The notes below the pieces were generated by a model that did no database searches, was not told the DNA's origin, and worked only from the letters and a program-made list of their open reading frames with translations. DNA of 64,000 bases, taken from the NCBI GenBank assembly GCA_963693085.1, contig OY856409.1:506901803-506965802 (forward strand). Reading direction: 5' to 3'. The translations under genes were made by a program, and so were the position numbers. Each line of letters starts with the position of its first letter. The stretch's first letter is position 1. This DNA comes from Alisma plantago-aquatica (taxonomy: Eukaryota; Streptophyta; Magnoliopsida; Alismatales; Alismataceae). Shown here one piece after another: positions 22,817 to 34,651 of this stretch.

Positions 22817-23529
22817 GCACGTAGCAGTCAGGAGAAAAAGAGAGCATCATAAACCCAACACATGGGTAGAGGTAGTAACACTCGTACAAGGGTAGAAGAT
22901 AGTAGTAAGATATTTGAAGTATCAGATCCTAGAAACCCACATGGGGATAGTAGAAGATACTAAAAAACGTACACCAACATGGAGGAAGAATTACTCCACC
23001 ATGAGGCGTAGGTAGATAGAGGGCAAAAACTAATCAACCTGTCAACGTGCTATAATTGGAAAGTCATTGGAGACATTCATAGAGTAGTGGGGAAGCGAAT
23101 GATTGATTGGGATGGCTAGCTGAAGAGAGAGATGGTGGTGGATGTAGATGCTAGTGGTGCTGAATAGGGAAGGGAGAAAGGAAAGCGGAAGAGGGCTATT
23201 GGGTGGGGTTTGTGGATGGGGAGTGGGGCTATTGGGTGGGTTGGTGGCGGTGGGCTGGTGGATGGGGTGTGGAAGAGGGGCTTGGGGGTTGTGATTGTAG
23301 TGGTGGGTAGGGTTAGGGGGTGTGGCGGAAGGTGGAGAGATGGGTAGAGTGTGGATGAAGGTGACAACAAAGGGGGAAGGCGGCAACATGGAGGGCTGTG
23401 TCGACGGGGTGGGGGGTGGGGAGGGGTGAGGATGGAAGCAACAAAGGGGAAGAAGAGGAGGGGGGTGGCAACTAGGGTTAGGTGAGCATGACTAGGGTTA
23501 GGGTGGTAGGGGCTTATGGAGAATTAGAA
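22817..23529 (-). other. Leader region of element M, no gene seen
   Basis: GT-rich on the plus strand (23180-23480), giving Pro/His/Thr-rich open frames on the minus strand at 23042-23389. The composition explains those frames. It lies between the M primer site and the M gag, so a transcribed leader is the best reading. Confidence 0.5.
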
Positions 23530-23543
23530 GGCTCTGATACCAA
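23530..23543 (-). other. Primer-binding site of element M (tRNA-Met)
   Basis: GGCTCTGATACCAA on the plus strand; the minus strand reads TTGGTATCAGAGCC. It is correctly placed and oriented for the gag at 22502-22816. The LTR end that should follow at 23544 can be seen for only about 15 bases (CTATCCTATA on the minus strand) before the LTR of P begins. Confidence 0.65.
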
Positions 23544-23559
23544 ATATAGGATAGCAAAA

Positions 23560-23739
23560 TATTAGAGAGTATGATTAATTTAGTTAATTAAGTTATTTGA
23601 GTCTAATTGTACATGGTCCCAAGTGTGTCTTGTCCCATTATGGTTTAGTCTAAAGTCTATACACTTCCCCCTTCTCCTATATGAAGGAGGGGGATCCCTC
23701 TTATCAATAAAGCATAGAGACTTCTTTTACTTTCTAACA
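23560..23739 (+). repeat. P left LTR
   Basis: TATTAGAG...TTTCTAACA, a TG...CA-type end pair with one mutation. It contains TCCTATATGAAGGAGGGGGATCC and AATAAAG, a TATA-like and a polyadenylation-like signal. It aligns with 32498-32673. Confidence 0.85.
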
Positions 23740-23755
23740 TTCTATCAGAGTAGTG
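23740..23755 (+). other. P primer-binding site (degenerate)
   Basis: TTCTATCAGAGTAGTG directly after the LTR; eight consecutive bases (TATCAGAG) match the tRNA-Met site. Confidence 0.6.
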
Positions 23756-24519
23756 ATCCTATCCTAACCCTGTAGAAGGCAAAACACAATTTTCTTCGAC
23801 CTTTCGACGACCGCCCTTCATGCTTGGCCACATGTTAGGCATCCCTTCTATCTCCTCCCTTCACCTTTTTTTCACTACCTCCTCTTAGCCTCTACTAATT
23901 TTCCTTCTCGTACATCAGCCCGACACAACTAAATTTCCCATATGTCAACTACCAACTCCTGGAAGTAAAAAGAAAAATCAAATTATCGTCACCCAACCAA
24001 CTCCATATGTTGTCAACCTACTATCTATTCACTTCCATGCCCAACTGGCCAATCACCCTCCCCTTCTTTGTCCTTCGACATTAGATCTCCTTCTGCCATT
24101 CCTTATAGGCCAGAAGAGATTGTAGATCCGACTTCATTCAGAAAAGGATCTACCTTTCCACAATCAACCAAAATAACCAACCATATATTAAGCACAAAAT
24201 GGTGAGCTGTATTCCATCAAGAGTCGTATTAGCGTCTTGTTGCCCTCTTTTATGATGATCATTATCAGGTAGTCCAACATACATCCAAAGGAAGCTTCCA
24301 ATATTACCATCATATGCATGCTTCTGGATTGATAAAGAGCCATGATTTGGCTATAATTGCGGGTGGATATGCACAATCTGTTGATTTCTTACTGGTTGTC
24401 ACCTTGGTAGGATATTGGCTGAGTAAATTTGCAACCAATTTATTTGGGGGCCTTGATTTTTTACACTTTGACAAAAACACCACAAAATATTTCCCTCTCC
24501 AATTAATTCCCAACCTTTC

Positions 24520-27371
24520 TGTAAGGAGGCGGGATCCCCCCCCCACTAAATTTTCTTGAAGAATAAAACATCCATTCCAAACACATTCAAAGGTATGCTA
24601 GATTAGGTGCAAACTTTTCAAACTTCAATAAATGGTATTAAAAACAACCAAAGTATAGCAACAGAATAAAAATAATGACTATATTTAATTTTCACAAAAT
24701 ATTACAAAAGTACATCATAATATCCCATAAGGGTTTACATGTATGATACAACTAAGTAGAGGGAAATATAAAGCATAAAAACTTTGTCTCCAAGCTTTAA
24801 TTCCTTAAGCTAGTCCAAAAATTCTTACCTTATCATCCAAGTACTTCACCTAGAGTTGGAAGCATACCCCAACAAGAAGAGAAAATAGATGACATCAGTA
24901 AGGGCTGGTATGTCCATACTAAATAGGAAATTGAGCGATATATGGAATAAAGGACATCAAATATAAAAGGCTTCCCATAGAAAGGATAAGGACCACCCAA
25001 ATAGGTATCAAGAGAAAAGGAATTGAAATAATATGATAACAAAAGAATACTTGCCATTAATAAAACAAAAAGATTGTGCCACACAAGCACATGTAAAGAA
25101 TTAGGGGACACACCCCATATCATCAACCTGCATGCATGTGAGATAAACATAGCCCTAGAACAATATAAACACAAAGGCAACCAAGTCTCATAAACTTGAA
25201 ACCGAATAGAGAAAGGAATACTACCAATCTCCCAAATATATAAAACACGGGCCACAAATCACACATCTTGCCCTGGGTATGAGGTTCCTTTCCATCCCAA
25301 AAGAGCAGGAAATATCACATCTACTTGGTAGGAAATAACACATCTGCCATAAAAACCAATGCAATTACACTACTCTAGTGCTACTGAATCACATATCATG
25401 TTAATTGTAGAGGCAAGTAGAGAGTATAATCAGAATATATAAACTAGTCACCACATAAGTGACCAACATATACATCCACCTCATAAGTGGGCAAAAGACA
25501 TCACATGTCATCTTTTAGAGTTCCATCATGACATAAGCATAAGATAAGAGTTCAAAAGGATATCCATGATCACATGATCAATATCAAATAAGGTAGTTCA
25601 CATGAACCATGATTTTCAAAATAAAAGACATTGTGTATAGGCTAATGTCCATAAGACAAAGAGAATGAATAAGCATAGGTGATTTGCTCAACATAGAAGA
25701 ATAGGGGATACATCATACCTCAACTTTAGAGTCTAAACAGTCCAAGTCAGTACTAGATCTAATTCTAGGCCTCCAAAGAACCTCTAGGGAAGGCAGACAG
25801 GTCCAATAAGTAAGGTTCCCAAGCTTAGAGAGGTTGGTTTCTCCAACAAAGCTCCTATCTCGAGCAAGAAGCACCTTCTCCACTTTAGAGGTGAAAACCC
25901 TAACAAAAGAACATGGAGATGAGGTGTTTATGGGTTCTAGGCGGGGCTTCACCATGGAAGGCCATGGTTATGACCTATAGGAAGGTGGAAGGAAGACTAA
26001 CAACATGAAAATAGGGAAGGAAAGGAGAAAACTTACCAGTCTTGGTCAAAATAACCAAGAAGGAGCTTTAGAAATCCTAAATAGAGCAAATTTGGAACCC
26101 TAGGAGCCTTCTTCACTAAGGTAGGAACCTTCTTTTACTTTGGGATAGAACCTTCATGGAAAAATAGAGTTGGAGTTATGCTTTAGGATATAGGAAATAA
26201 AGAAGAGCAAGAGTTTTCAAATTTGGAGTTGGGAAGGGGTAGATATGGCTATATAAAGAAAGAGGTCAAGTATGAGGTGTCTATGAGACTTTCCATGTGT
26301 CATGTATAAGGGTGTCCATCGACATGCAAGCCTTAATGGATAAGGAATAAGTCAAGAACGATGTTTCAAGTTACTTTCCATGTGTTCAATGCTAAGGGTG
26401 CCTATGGACATGCAAACCTTTATGTATACGGAAGAAGTCAAGCATGAGGTGTCCATGGAGCTTTCCATGTGTCCTTAGCATAGGGATTTCATGGCCATGA
26501 AAGAGGACATATAATAGGGTTTCTTAAATATCAAATGTAAGTTTATGGAAACTTATAGGCCATCCCAACCGACCTCCAATCAAATAAATAACCCCATTGG
26601 TTGATAGCTTCTAAAGATAAGCTCATTTATAAAGAGGGTAATCCCTATAATGCCCTTGGAAAGTAACACATTCAAACCAAGGTGCAACTAGGTGCCCCAT
26701 GGTTCAAAAACTCGAGAATGGTAAGGGAACATATAAGGATTATAATGCATGTGAAAATTTGCAAAGAAAACCTCCCAATAGGGTAAATTGCAGAAAAGTC
26801 TAGAATGTACCTAAAATGGCATAACTTGCACAAACAACATCCAAAAATGGACCAAAATTCATCCACAATTTATCTTTGATGTATTGAATATGAATTTGAC
26901 ATATGTTCCATATTTTGAAGTTATATAATCACATTATTCATTACTTATGCCTTTTACTCATTCTCTCTCTCCTAAACTTATCCTGATATTTCAAGGTGGT
27001 CCAAATTAGATGAAATTTGACTTGTATGCTAATTTTGATATGTAGATTTCAAATTTGAAGTTTTTTTCCACTTTTGAGACTTTTTTTATGAGATATCTCA
27101 TATGGCCCATTAAAGGCCCATTATCTAAATTATTCATCCAATTAAGTTCCTTATCTTCATATCAACACCAAAATGAGTTATGTGTCATATTTTATGTATC
27201 CATTATAAACCTAAGATTAATGTTAGAACATTAGGTTACATTAAGGTGATCTATACATGCATTAGCTCATTGGGGCATACTAAACATCTATTTAGATCTA
27301 ACCTTCAACCTTGTTTAGCTAAGTCCAAAATGTCAACTTCTAGGGTAGGGTCTGAGATCTAGTATGTTACA
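24520..27371 (-). repeat. G3 LTR (3' LTR on the minus strand)
   Basis: It contains a TATATAG box in minus sense near 26250, a donor-like GAGGTATGATG (25711-25721, minus) and a terminal hairpin GTAAGG...CCTTAC at 24520-24550. Its AT-rich outer part, 26500-27371, has no ORF. A 140-codon frame (24833-25255, minus) has a 134-codon counterpart in the other LTR. Confidence 0.9.
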
Positions 27372-28149
27372 ACACACCACCCCTTAAAGGGATTTCATCC
27401 TCAAAATAAAAACATCCACATATAAGAAAACAAGTTGTTCACCACCCCTTAAAGGATTTAACCTACCAAGCCAAACTAATATAGAGGTAAACGGGTGAGT
27501 CTAATTAGACCATATACCAGACCCATCACGCTTCACTGCGTACTCTAATTGCTTACTAAACACCAAACTTCAAAGTCTTGGTTCTAGGGATAACTATCCA
27601 AACATGTGGTTCTATGGGTCATAAGGGAACTATATTGGGTATCCATCCTCAAACAAGTCATTACATCTGGGAGACTAGTTCAACATATTAGGGTCGCTAA
27701 AGATAAATCACGTAGATGTTTAAGGCTACTATTGCCTAAAAGCATGCTATTTTGAACAATTCATATCAGCTCAGGCCAGACTGATATCATATGGATTCAG
27801 GAGTCCTCATAAACCAAGCTAGTGGTTCAGAGGAAAATCTTTCCAGCCTGCTAACCCTGATCCTTTCTAGACACCTTTTCTTTCAACTTCATGTCCTAGT
27901 AGCTGCCTAAAGGCCAAGCTAAACAACCTCAAGTCACTATGGTTACTTATGCATCTTTTACTTGTAAGTATTTTAAGGATCTATTCATCATTATTCTAAT
28001 GTGAAACTATAGGATCCTAAATCAACCCTTCATCATCTATTGATCAACTCTAGGGACAACATTTCACGTAAAGGTAAGGCAAGTATTCTAACAAGGGAGA
28101 CAAAATTGAAATAGTCAGATTCTGACTACCATGAGCTCTAATACCATGC
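27372..28149 (-). other. G3 interior, no gene
   Basis: On the minus strand it runs from the primer site to a tract reading GAGGATGAAATCCCTTTAAG and GGGTGG just before the 3' LTR. A second copy of the CCTTTAAGGGGTGGTGA word lies at about 27440-27455. I find no RT, integrase or gag motif. Confidence 0.75.
28129..28147 (-). other. G3 primer-binding site
   Basis: The minus strand reads TGGTATTAGAGCTCATGG starting two to three bases from the LTR end, with one mismatch to TGGTATCAGAGC. Confidence 0.8.
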
Positions 28150-30999
28150 TGTAAGGAGGCAGGATCACCCCCTTACTAATTTTTTTTGAAGAATAAAACA
28201 TCCATTCCAAACACACTCAAAGGTATATGATAGAATAGGTGCAAAATTTTCAAACTTCAATAAATGGTATTCAAAACAACCAAAGTATAGAAGGAGAATA
28301 AAAATAATGACTATATTCAATTTTCACAAAAGATTACAAAAGTACATCATAATATCCCATAAGGGTTTACATATATGATACAACATAAGGATCTAAGTAG
28401 AGGGAAATTTAAACCATACCAACTTTGTATCCAAGCTTTAACTCCTTAAGATAGTCCAAAACTTCTTGTCTTATCAACCAAGTCCTTCACCTAGGGTTGG
28501 AAGCATACCCAACAAGAAGAGAAAATAGATGACATCAACAAAGGCTGGTATGTGCATACTAAATAGGAAATTGAGCAATATATGTAATAAAGGACATAAA
28601 ATATAAAAGGCTTCCCATAGAAAGGATAAGGACCACCCAAATGGGTATCAAGAGAAAAGTAATTGAAATCATATGATAACAAAAGAATACTTGCCATTAA
28701 TAAAACATAAAGATTGTGCCAAAGAAGCACCTGTAAAGAATTAGGGCACACACCCCATATCATCAACCTGCATGCATATGAGATAAACATAGCCCTAGAA
28801 CAATATAAACACAAAGGCAGCCAAGTCTCATAAACTTGAAACCTAATAGAGAAAGGAATACTACCAATCTCCCAAATATATAAAACATGGGCCAAGAATC
28901 ACACATCTTACCCTGGGTATGAGGTTCCTTTCCATCCCAAAAGAGTAGAAAATATCACATGTACTCGACAGGAAATAACACATCTGCCGTAAAAACTAAT
29001 GCAATTACACTAAACTAGTGCTACTGAATCACATAGCATGTTAAATGTAGATGAAAGTAGTAAGTATAGTCAGAATATATAAACTAGTCACCACATAAGT
29101 GACCAACATATACATCCACCTCATAAGTGGGAAAAAGACATCACATGTCATCTTTTAGAGTTCCATCATGAACAAAACATAAGATAAGAGTTCAAAAGAA
29201 TATCCATGATCACATGATAAATATCAAATAAGGTAGTTCACATGAACCATGATTTTCAAAAGAAAATACATTGTGTGTAGGCTAATGTCCATAAGACAAA
29301 GAGAATGATTAAGCATAGGTGAAATTCTCAACATAGAAGTATAGGGGATACATCATACCTCAACTTCAGAGTCTAAATAGTCCAAGTTAGTGCTAGATCC
29401 AAGCCTAGGCCTCCAAAGAACATCCATGGAAGGTGGATAGGTCCAATAAGTAAGGTTCCCAAGCTTAGAGAGGCTTGTTTCTCCAACAAAGCTCCTATCT
29501 CGAGCAAGAAGCACCTTCTCCACTTTAGAGGTGAAAACCCTAACAAAAGAACACGGAGATGATGTGTTTATGGGTTCTAGGTGGGGTTTCACCATGGAAG
29601 TACATGGTTCTGACTTGGAGAAATATGGAAGGAAGACTAACAACATGAAAATAAAGAAGGAAAGGAGAAGACTTACCAGTTTTGGTCAAAATAACCAAGG
29701 AGGAGCTTTAGAAATCCTAAATAGAGAAAATTTGGAACCCTATGAGCCTGCTTCACCAAGGTAGGCACCCTCTTTTACCTTCATGGAAAAATAGACTAGG
29801 AGTTATGCTCTAAGCTAGAGGAAAGAAAGAAGAGCAAGAGTTTTCAAATTTAGTGTTTGGAAGGGGTAGATATGGCTAGATAAAGAAAGAGGTCAAGTAT
29901 GAGGTGTCTATGAGACTTTCCATGTGTCATGTATAAGGGTGTCCATGGACATGCTAGCCTTTATGGATAAGTAATAAGTCAAGAATGAGGTGTCAAGTTA
30001 CTTTTCTTGTTTTAATGCTAAGGGTGCCTATGGACATGCAAACATTTATGGATAAGGAAGAAGTCAAGCATGAGGTGTCCATGGAGCTTTCCATGTGTCC
30101 TTAGCCTAGAGATTTCATGGCCATGCAAGAGGACAGATCATAGGGGCTTCTTGAATATAATTTTTTGTTTTATGGAAAATTATAGGCCATCCCAATCGAC
30201 CTCCAATCAAAGAAATAACCCCATTGGTTGATAGCTTCTAAAGATAAGCTCATTTATAAAGTGAGTAATGCCTATAATGCCCTTGGAAAGTAACACCTTC
30301 AAACCAAGGTGCAACTAGGTGCCCCATGGTTCAAAAACTCAAGAATGGTAAGGGAATATATAAGGATTATAATGAATGTAAAAATTTGCAAAGAAAACCT
30401 CCCAATTGGGTAAGTTGTAGAAAAGTCCAAAATGTACCTAAAATTGCATAACTTGCACAAACAACATCCAAATTGGACCAAACTTCATCCACAAGTTATC
30501 TTTGATATTTTGAATATGAATTTGACAATATTTCCATATTTTGAAGTTATATAATCACATTATTAATTACTTATGACTTTTACTCATTTTCTCTCTCCTA
30601 AACTAATCCTAATATTTCAAGGTTTTCCAAATTAGATGAAATTTGACATGTATGCTAATTTTGATATGTAGATTTCTAATTTGAAGTTTGTTTACAATTT
30701 TGAAACTTCTATTTATGAGATATGTCATATGGCCCATTAACGACTCATTATCTAAATTACTCATCCAATTAAGTTCCTTATCTTCATATTACCACCAAAT
30801 TGAGTTATGTGGCATATTTTATGTATCCATTATAAACCTAAGATTAATGTTAGAACATTATGTTACATTAAGGTGATATATACATGCATAATCTCATTGG
30901 GGTTATACTAAATATCTATTTAGGTCTAACCTTCAACCTTGTTTGGCTTAGTCCAAAATGTCAACTTCCAGGGTAGGGTCCGATATCTAGTATGTTACA
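28150..30999 (-). repeat. G3 LTR (5' LTR on the minus strand)
   Basis: Pairs with 24520-27371. Differences are mostly single substitutions, so G3 is clearly younger than G1, whose LTRs differ much more. Confidence 0.9.
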
Positions 31000-31004
31000 C
31001 TTTT

Positions 31005-32497
31005 TTAATCAAACCTCACTCTCTCATGGAAACTCTAGTCCCCATTTGATCCTTGTTGTATCTAGATAAAAGCTAGCATCTTTATCCCTCTAGTTAGCCA
31101 TCGATGTGGCCCCCTCTACAATTGATGCTTGTTGATGCTGTTTCTAGTACATGTTCGTGTGAGGATGTAGTGGTAATATGTGTTTGTCAATAAGATGTGC
31201 CAAGTCCCATATGTAAGAATTTCCATCTCTATTTCATAAATATCTGGGAGCATGTACTAGAATAGAATAGTCAACCTTTACTACTCCAGAATCCAACATG
31301 GTTCTATTTCTGATCTAAGTGTCTATCTAAGAAAGAGATGTACACGAAGAAGTCTCATTGTGGTAGCAATACACCATGTTAAGCTTGATGTCTTGTATTT
31401 TTGATTTTTTTCCCTTCTATCGCATTCTTTTGCTCAATGGCTTAAATGCAAGATGTATGTTACATTTGCCCCCAATAATTTGTAGACACTTTTTTTTAGG
31501 GGCTCTACCCTTGAGCTTTAGTGAGAGGCGACCACTCCTCGATCCCCACCTGTTGAGGGGCTGTGTCCCCTAAACCCCCCGACAGTGCTACGACTTATGC
31601 TATTTTTGGGGCATTTCTTTATTATTGTCCACCCCAGCCACTCTTCATTCTTTCTGTGGTTGGTGTGAGGGGCAAATATAGAAGAGAGTGAGATGGAGGA
31701 GATGAAGATTATATTATGTTGTCTTATATTTTATGGATCTCCATGCACTTCTTGAAGAATTTGTGGATTTCTACTACTGATATCTATTGCTATATGCTTC
31801 TTGGAGTACTTACTATCTGGAGCTTCATGTCTACTTCTTTCTTATTTAAGCAGATGGTCTTCTATCTAGATAAATGGTCTCTACTTTCTACATTTTTTCT
31901 GTGCTTTATTTTCACATTGACATTGTCCATGCTTTGCACATGTTGACTTTTTCCTTGTCCATGCTTTCTTTGCACATTGGCTACTTGTACTGTAGACCAA
32001 AACTCTTTGCACTTTGTGAGTCACTACTTTCTAGACTTTTTTACTGTGAACTAACACTCTCTGACTTGGATGTGCTTTGCGTATGTTGACTCTCTACTTA
32101 TCCATGCTTCTTGTGCATGCTGACCTTCTACTACTGTGATCTAGCACTATGTGGTTCATCCATGCTCTATTTGCACTTTGACTACTACTACTGTTATGAA
32201 CCAGCATATTTTGGGCTGCGACGTTAATGACTGTGATGAAGACCATGATGCTTTGCTGTTTACTTCTACTCTAGGATAACAACATTATGATCGAGAAACT
32301 TTTGTGACCTACTTGTCTTCTATGGAGTATCTACTTGAGGGGGAGTATTTGAGGGATGAATGCTTTATTGCAATCTTGAGGGGGATAAATTCTTGTAAGA
32401 GCTTGGTTTATCTTTTTATCTTGCTTCTTTATTTTTAGACTATCTCTCTATTTGCAAGGTGGCTTGTGATTCTCCCAAGCTTCAGCTTGAGGGGGAG
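31005..32497 (+). other. P interior, right part
   Basis: No recognisable coding motif. A C/G-rich patch lies at 31495-31610 with GTGTCCCCTAAACCCCCCG. 31720-32200 repeats words such as CATGCTTT, TTGCACATTG and TTGACT in a T-rich context. It ends in two purine tracts, GAGGGGGAG at 32337-32346 and 32489-32497; the second abuts the LTR. Confidence 0.5.
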
Positions 32498-32673
32498 TAT
32501 TAGATACTCTGATTAACAGTTAATTAATTATTTGAGTGTAATTATATATGGGCCCAAGTGTGTCTTATACCATCATGGTTTAGTCTGAAGTCTGTACACT
32601 TCCCCCTTCTCCTATATAAAGGAGGGGGATCCCTCTAATCTATACAATGTAGAGCTTCTTTTACTTTATAAAA
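32498..32673 (+). repeat. P right LTR
   Basis: TATTAGATACTCTG...CTTTATAAAA, preceded by GCTTGAGGGGGAG. It carries TATATAAAGG and aligns with the left LTR. Confidence 0.8.
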
Positions 32674-32682
32674 ACTATCAAC

Positions 32683-32809
32683 TAAATAACATATTTCTTG
32701 ATTTCCATAAATCCTAATAATCTCAAATTTAGGAAAAAGGTTATTGAAGCCATCAATAAAAATAAGATAATGAGCATTAGGATAGATACATAGAGTTGGG
32801 TATGTTACA
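32683..32809 (-). repeat. G2 3' LTR remnant
   Basis: It aligns with 37920-38048 (shared ATAACATATTTCTTGATT and ...GAGTTGG). On the minus strand it begins TGTAACATACCC after the tract GGGTGGGGTTT. Only the first 130 or so bases of the LTR remain; the rest is cut off by the insertions to the left. Confidence 0.7.
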
Positions 32810-34651
32810 AAACCCCACCCTTAGAGAGGATTTTATCCCTGAAATCCAAGTGACCATAACTTTGTGTACTGAGTTCATATTGACCAAGATGTACCTATGA
32901 TGGTCCTAGCCACATGTCTCCACCTTTTTTTTCTTCAAACTAAAAGTTAATCTAAAGAGTTTAACCAGCACCTAAAGTTTGATTAAGTTGCCACACTTAT
33001 TAGGATTATATACTTTTCGATGATAATTTCCTAATTTTCTTTGTAAGTGGGTGTGTACATGATGATTACTTGATTAATTCATATCTTATTTTCATTCCAA
33101 TATTAGTGCTAACTCTTAGATTGAGTATACACACACATTTTACCATAATATTTAATAATTTTATACCTCACAATCAAACCATGTTGTATCATCCATTAGC
33201 ACATTGTGGTTAAGGTGTAAGATTAGGATTCATTTATCGAGCACATTTCATTGTCTACTATTGAGCATAATAGCATATTTAATGTAACTTGTTAAATGAG
33301 ATGTCCAAAATTTTAATGTACATATTAACCACACCTATTAAGAATTTTGCTTAATTTCTTTTCCCTTTTGATTCATTATGTTCATGTGGGTCAAGGTTAC
33401 ATTTCATCAACGTTCACATTCCTATAGTGTTGAACCTAGATGCATTTGTGCTATAACAAGTTGGGGTAAAGTGACCCCACTTCATTCCTTCAATACCTTT
33501 CAAAACTAACCACTAATACATTTTCTCTGTTCACAATTTAAATAAGTGAAAATCAATTCGCAAGACTTGTTTTAGTTAGTTAATTAACATTATTGTGGCC
33601 AACTTAGCAGAGTTCATTCATCTATATTGGTTACAGAGACATTAAATGGGGAAGTTACTCAAAAGTTAGTTAATACATTAATTAATAAGTTCAAACATCC
33701 TTAAAGTTGTATTAACAACTTCTAGTGCATAGGTTACAAAAATACACTCCTTAACAAGATCAATCTAAACCCAACCAACAATCTAATAAAACAAGGGGCG
33801 TGTCAACTAAGTTGTACCATATCAAAAAATTTCTCATACTCTATTCTCCATGCTTTGCTTTTAAGGTTTCTGTATTGACCTAACCAATTAGTGGATTTTT
33901 CTTCCAAGGGATTTGTCTCTTCATAAAATTCTTAGATGGTGACTTCGTTTATGACACTATTGATAGAAAGAAAATAAAATTTATTTTGTACATATAACAT
34001 AATAATGAAAATAAGTTTATTAGTTAAACTTTGTGATGTGAGTTGAAATTTGTGCCAAAAAATATGCAAAACAAAATCACCAACTTGAATAAAGTAACAA
34101 GAATTTTTATCGTACATACTTCCAACAAGAGGTTTGAATTCTCCCAGCATCTAGAAGGATGCAATAGACATCTCTAATTTAAACAATAGGGTAGAGGTAA
34201 GGGTTTCCTATTGCATGAAATCAACTTTTGATAAAATTCATACATGTCGCATCACCCCAAAAACATTTCATCATAATTACCTAGCTTATCCTAGAAAATA
34301 ACTTAGAGTCTCATCATGAAACAATTAGGAGTCACCAAGACACCCAACCATAAATGGAAGAGATTAAGGTTTCTCCTTGTTGGTGATTCACTACCATGAG
34401 GTCATTGCATGACAAGGCTGAACTATAAAGTTTCACACTCTTACCATAGGTCACTAGGTAATCATATGCCCTAGGGGATTAACTAGGCCAACAAATACAT
34501 TATGAAGAGTAAGGGTCAAACTTCTTCATTGGATATTTTCCCCTGATCCTCACATAAGACTAACATAGCTATAACTTATAAGGGTAATATAATAAGAATT
34601 TTTATTGAGATAGTTAGTTTAGAGACAAAAAATATTCTTTGATGCCATAAT
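32810..34651 (-). other. G2 interior, no recognisable gene
   Basis: Bounded on the left by a purine tract (minus strand AAGGGTGGGGTTT, preceded by CAGGGATAAAATCC, which resembles the end of a chromovirus pol) and on the right by a decayed primer site (minus strand TGGCATCAAAG at about 34637-34647). The only open frame of note, 33932-34150 minus, matches nothing I know. AT-rich. Confidence 0.55.

Larger units (their letters stand above)
24520..30999 (-). mobile_element. Gypsy-type element G3 with giant LTRs and almost no interior
   Basis: Two direct repeats of 2852 and 2850 bases (24520-27371 and 28150-30999) are highly similar and begin and end TGTAAG...GTTACA. The interior of 778 bases has a tRNA-Met primer site at its right edge and a purine tract at its left edge, so the sense strand is minus. 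Flanks are CTTTC (24515-24519) and CTTTT (31000-31004), a near-perfect 5-bp duplication. Deletion of all coding sequence makes it a LARD-like non-autonomous element. The tract before the 3' LTR reads like the end of a chromovirus pol gene. Confidence 0.9.
23560..32673 (+). mobile_element. Short-LTR copia-type element P, interrupted by G3
   Basis: Direct LTRs of about 180 bases (23560-23739 and 32498-32673), a degenerate tRNA-Met primer site after the left one and a GAGGGGGAG purine tract before the right one define a + strand LTR element. Without G3 the interior is only about 2.3 kb (23740-24519 and 31000-32497). I see no recognisable gag or pol in it, so it is a non-autonomous derivative. 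No clear target duplication is visible. Confidence 0.75.

Noticed and set aside
23042..23389. 115-codon Pro/His-rich frame on the minus strand
   Set aside because: Composition artefact of a GT-rich leader; overlapping frames look alike and there is no conserved domain.
33932..34150. 72-codon frame in the G2 interior
   Set aside because: No family resemblance, short, in AT-rich sequence where such frames arise by chance.
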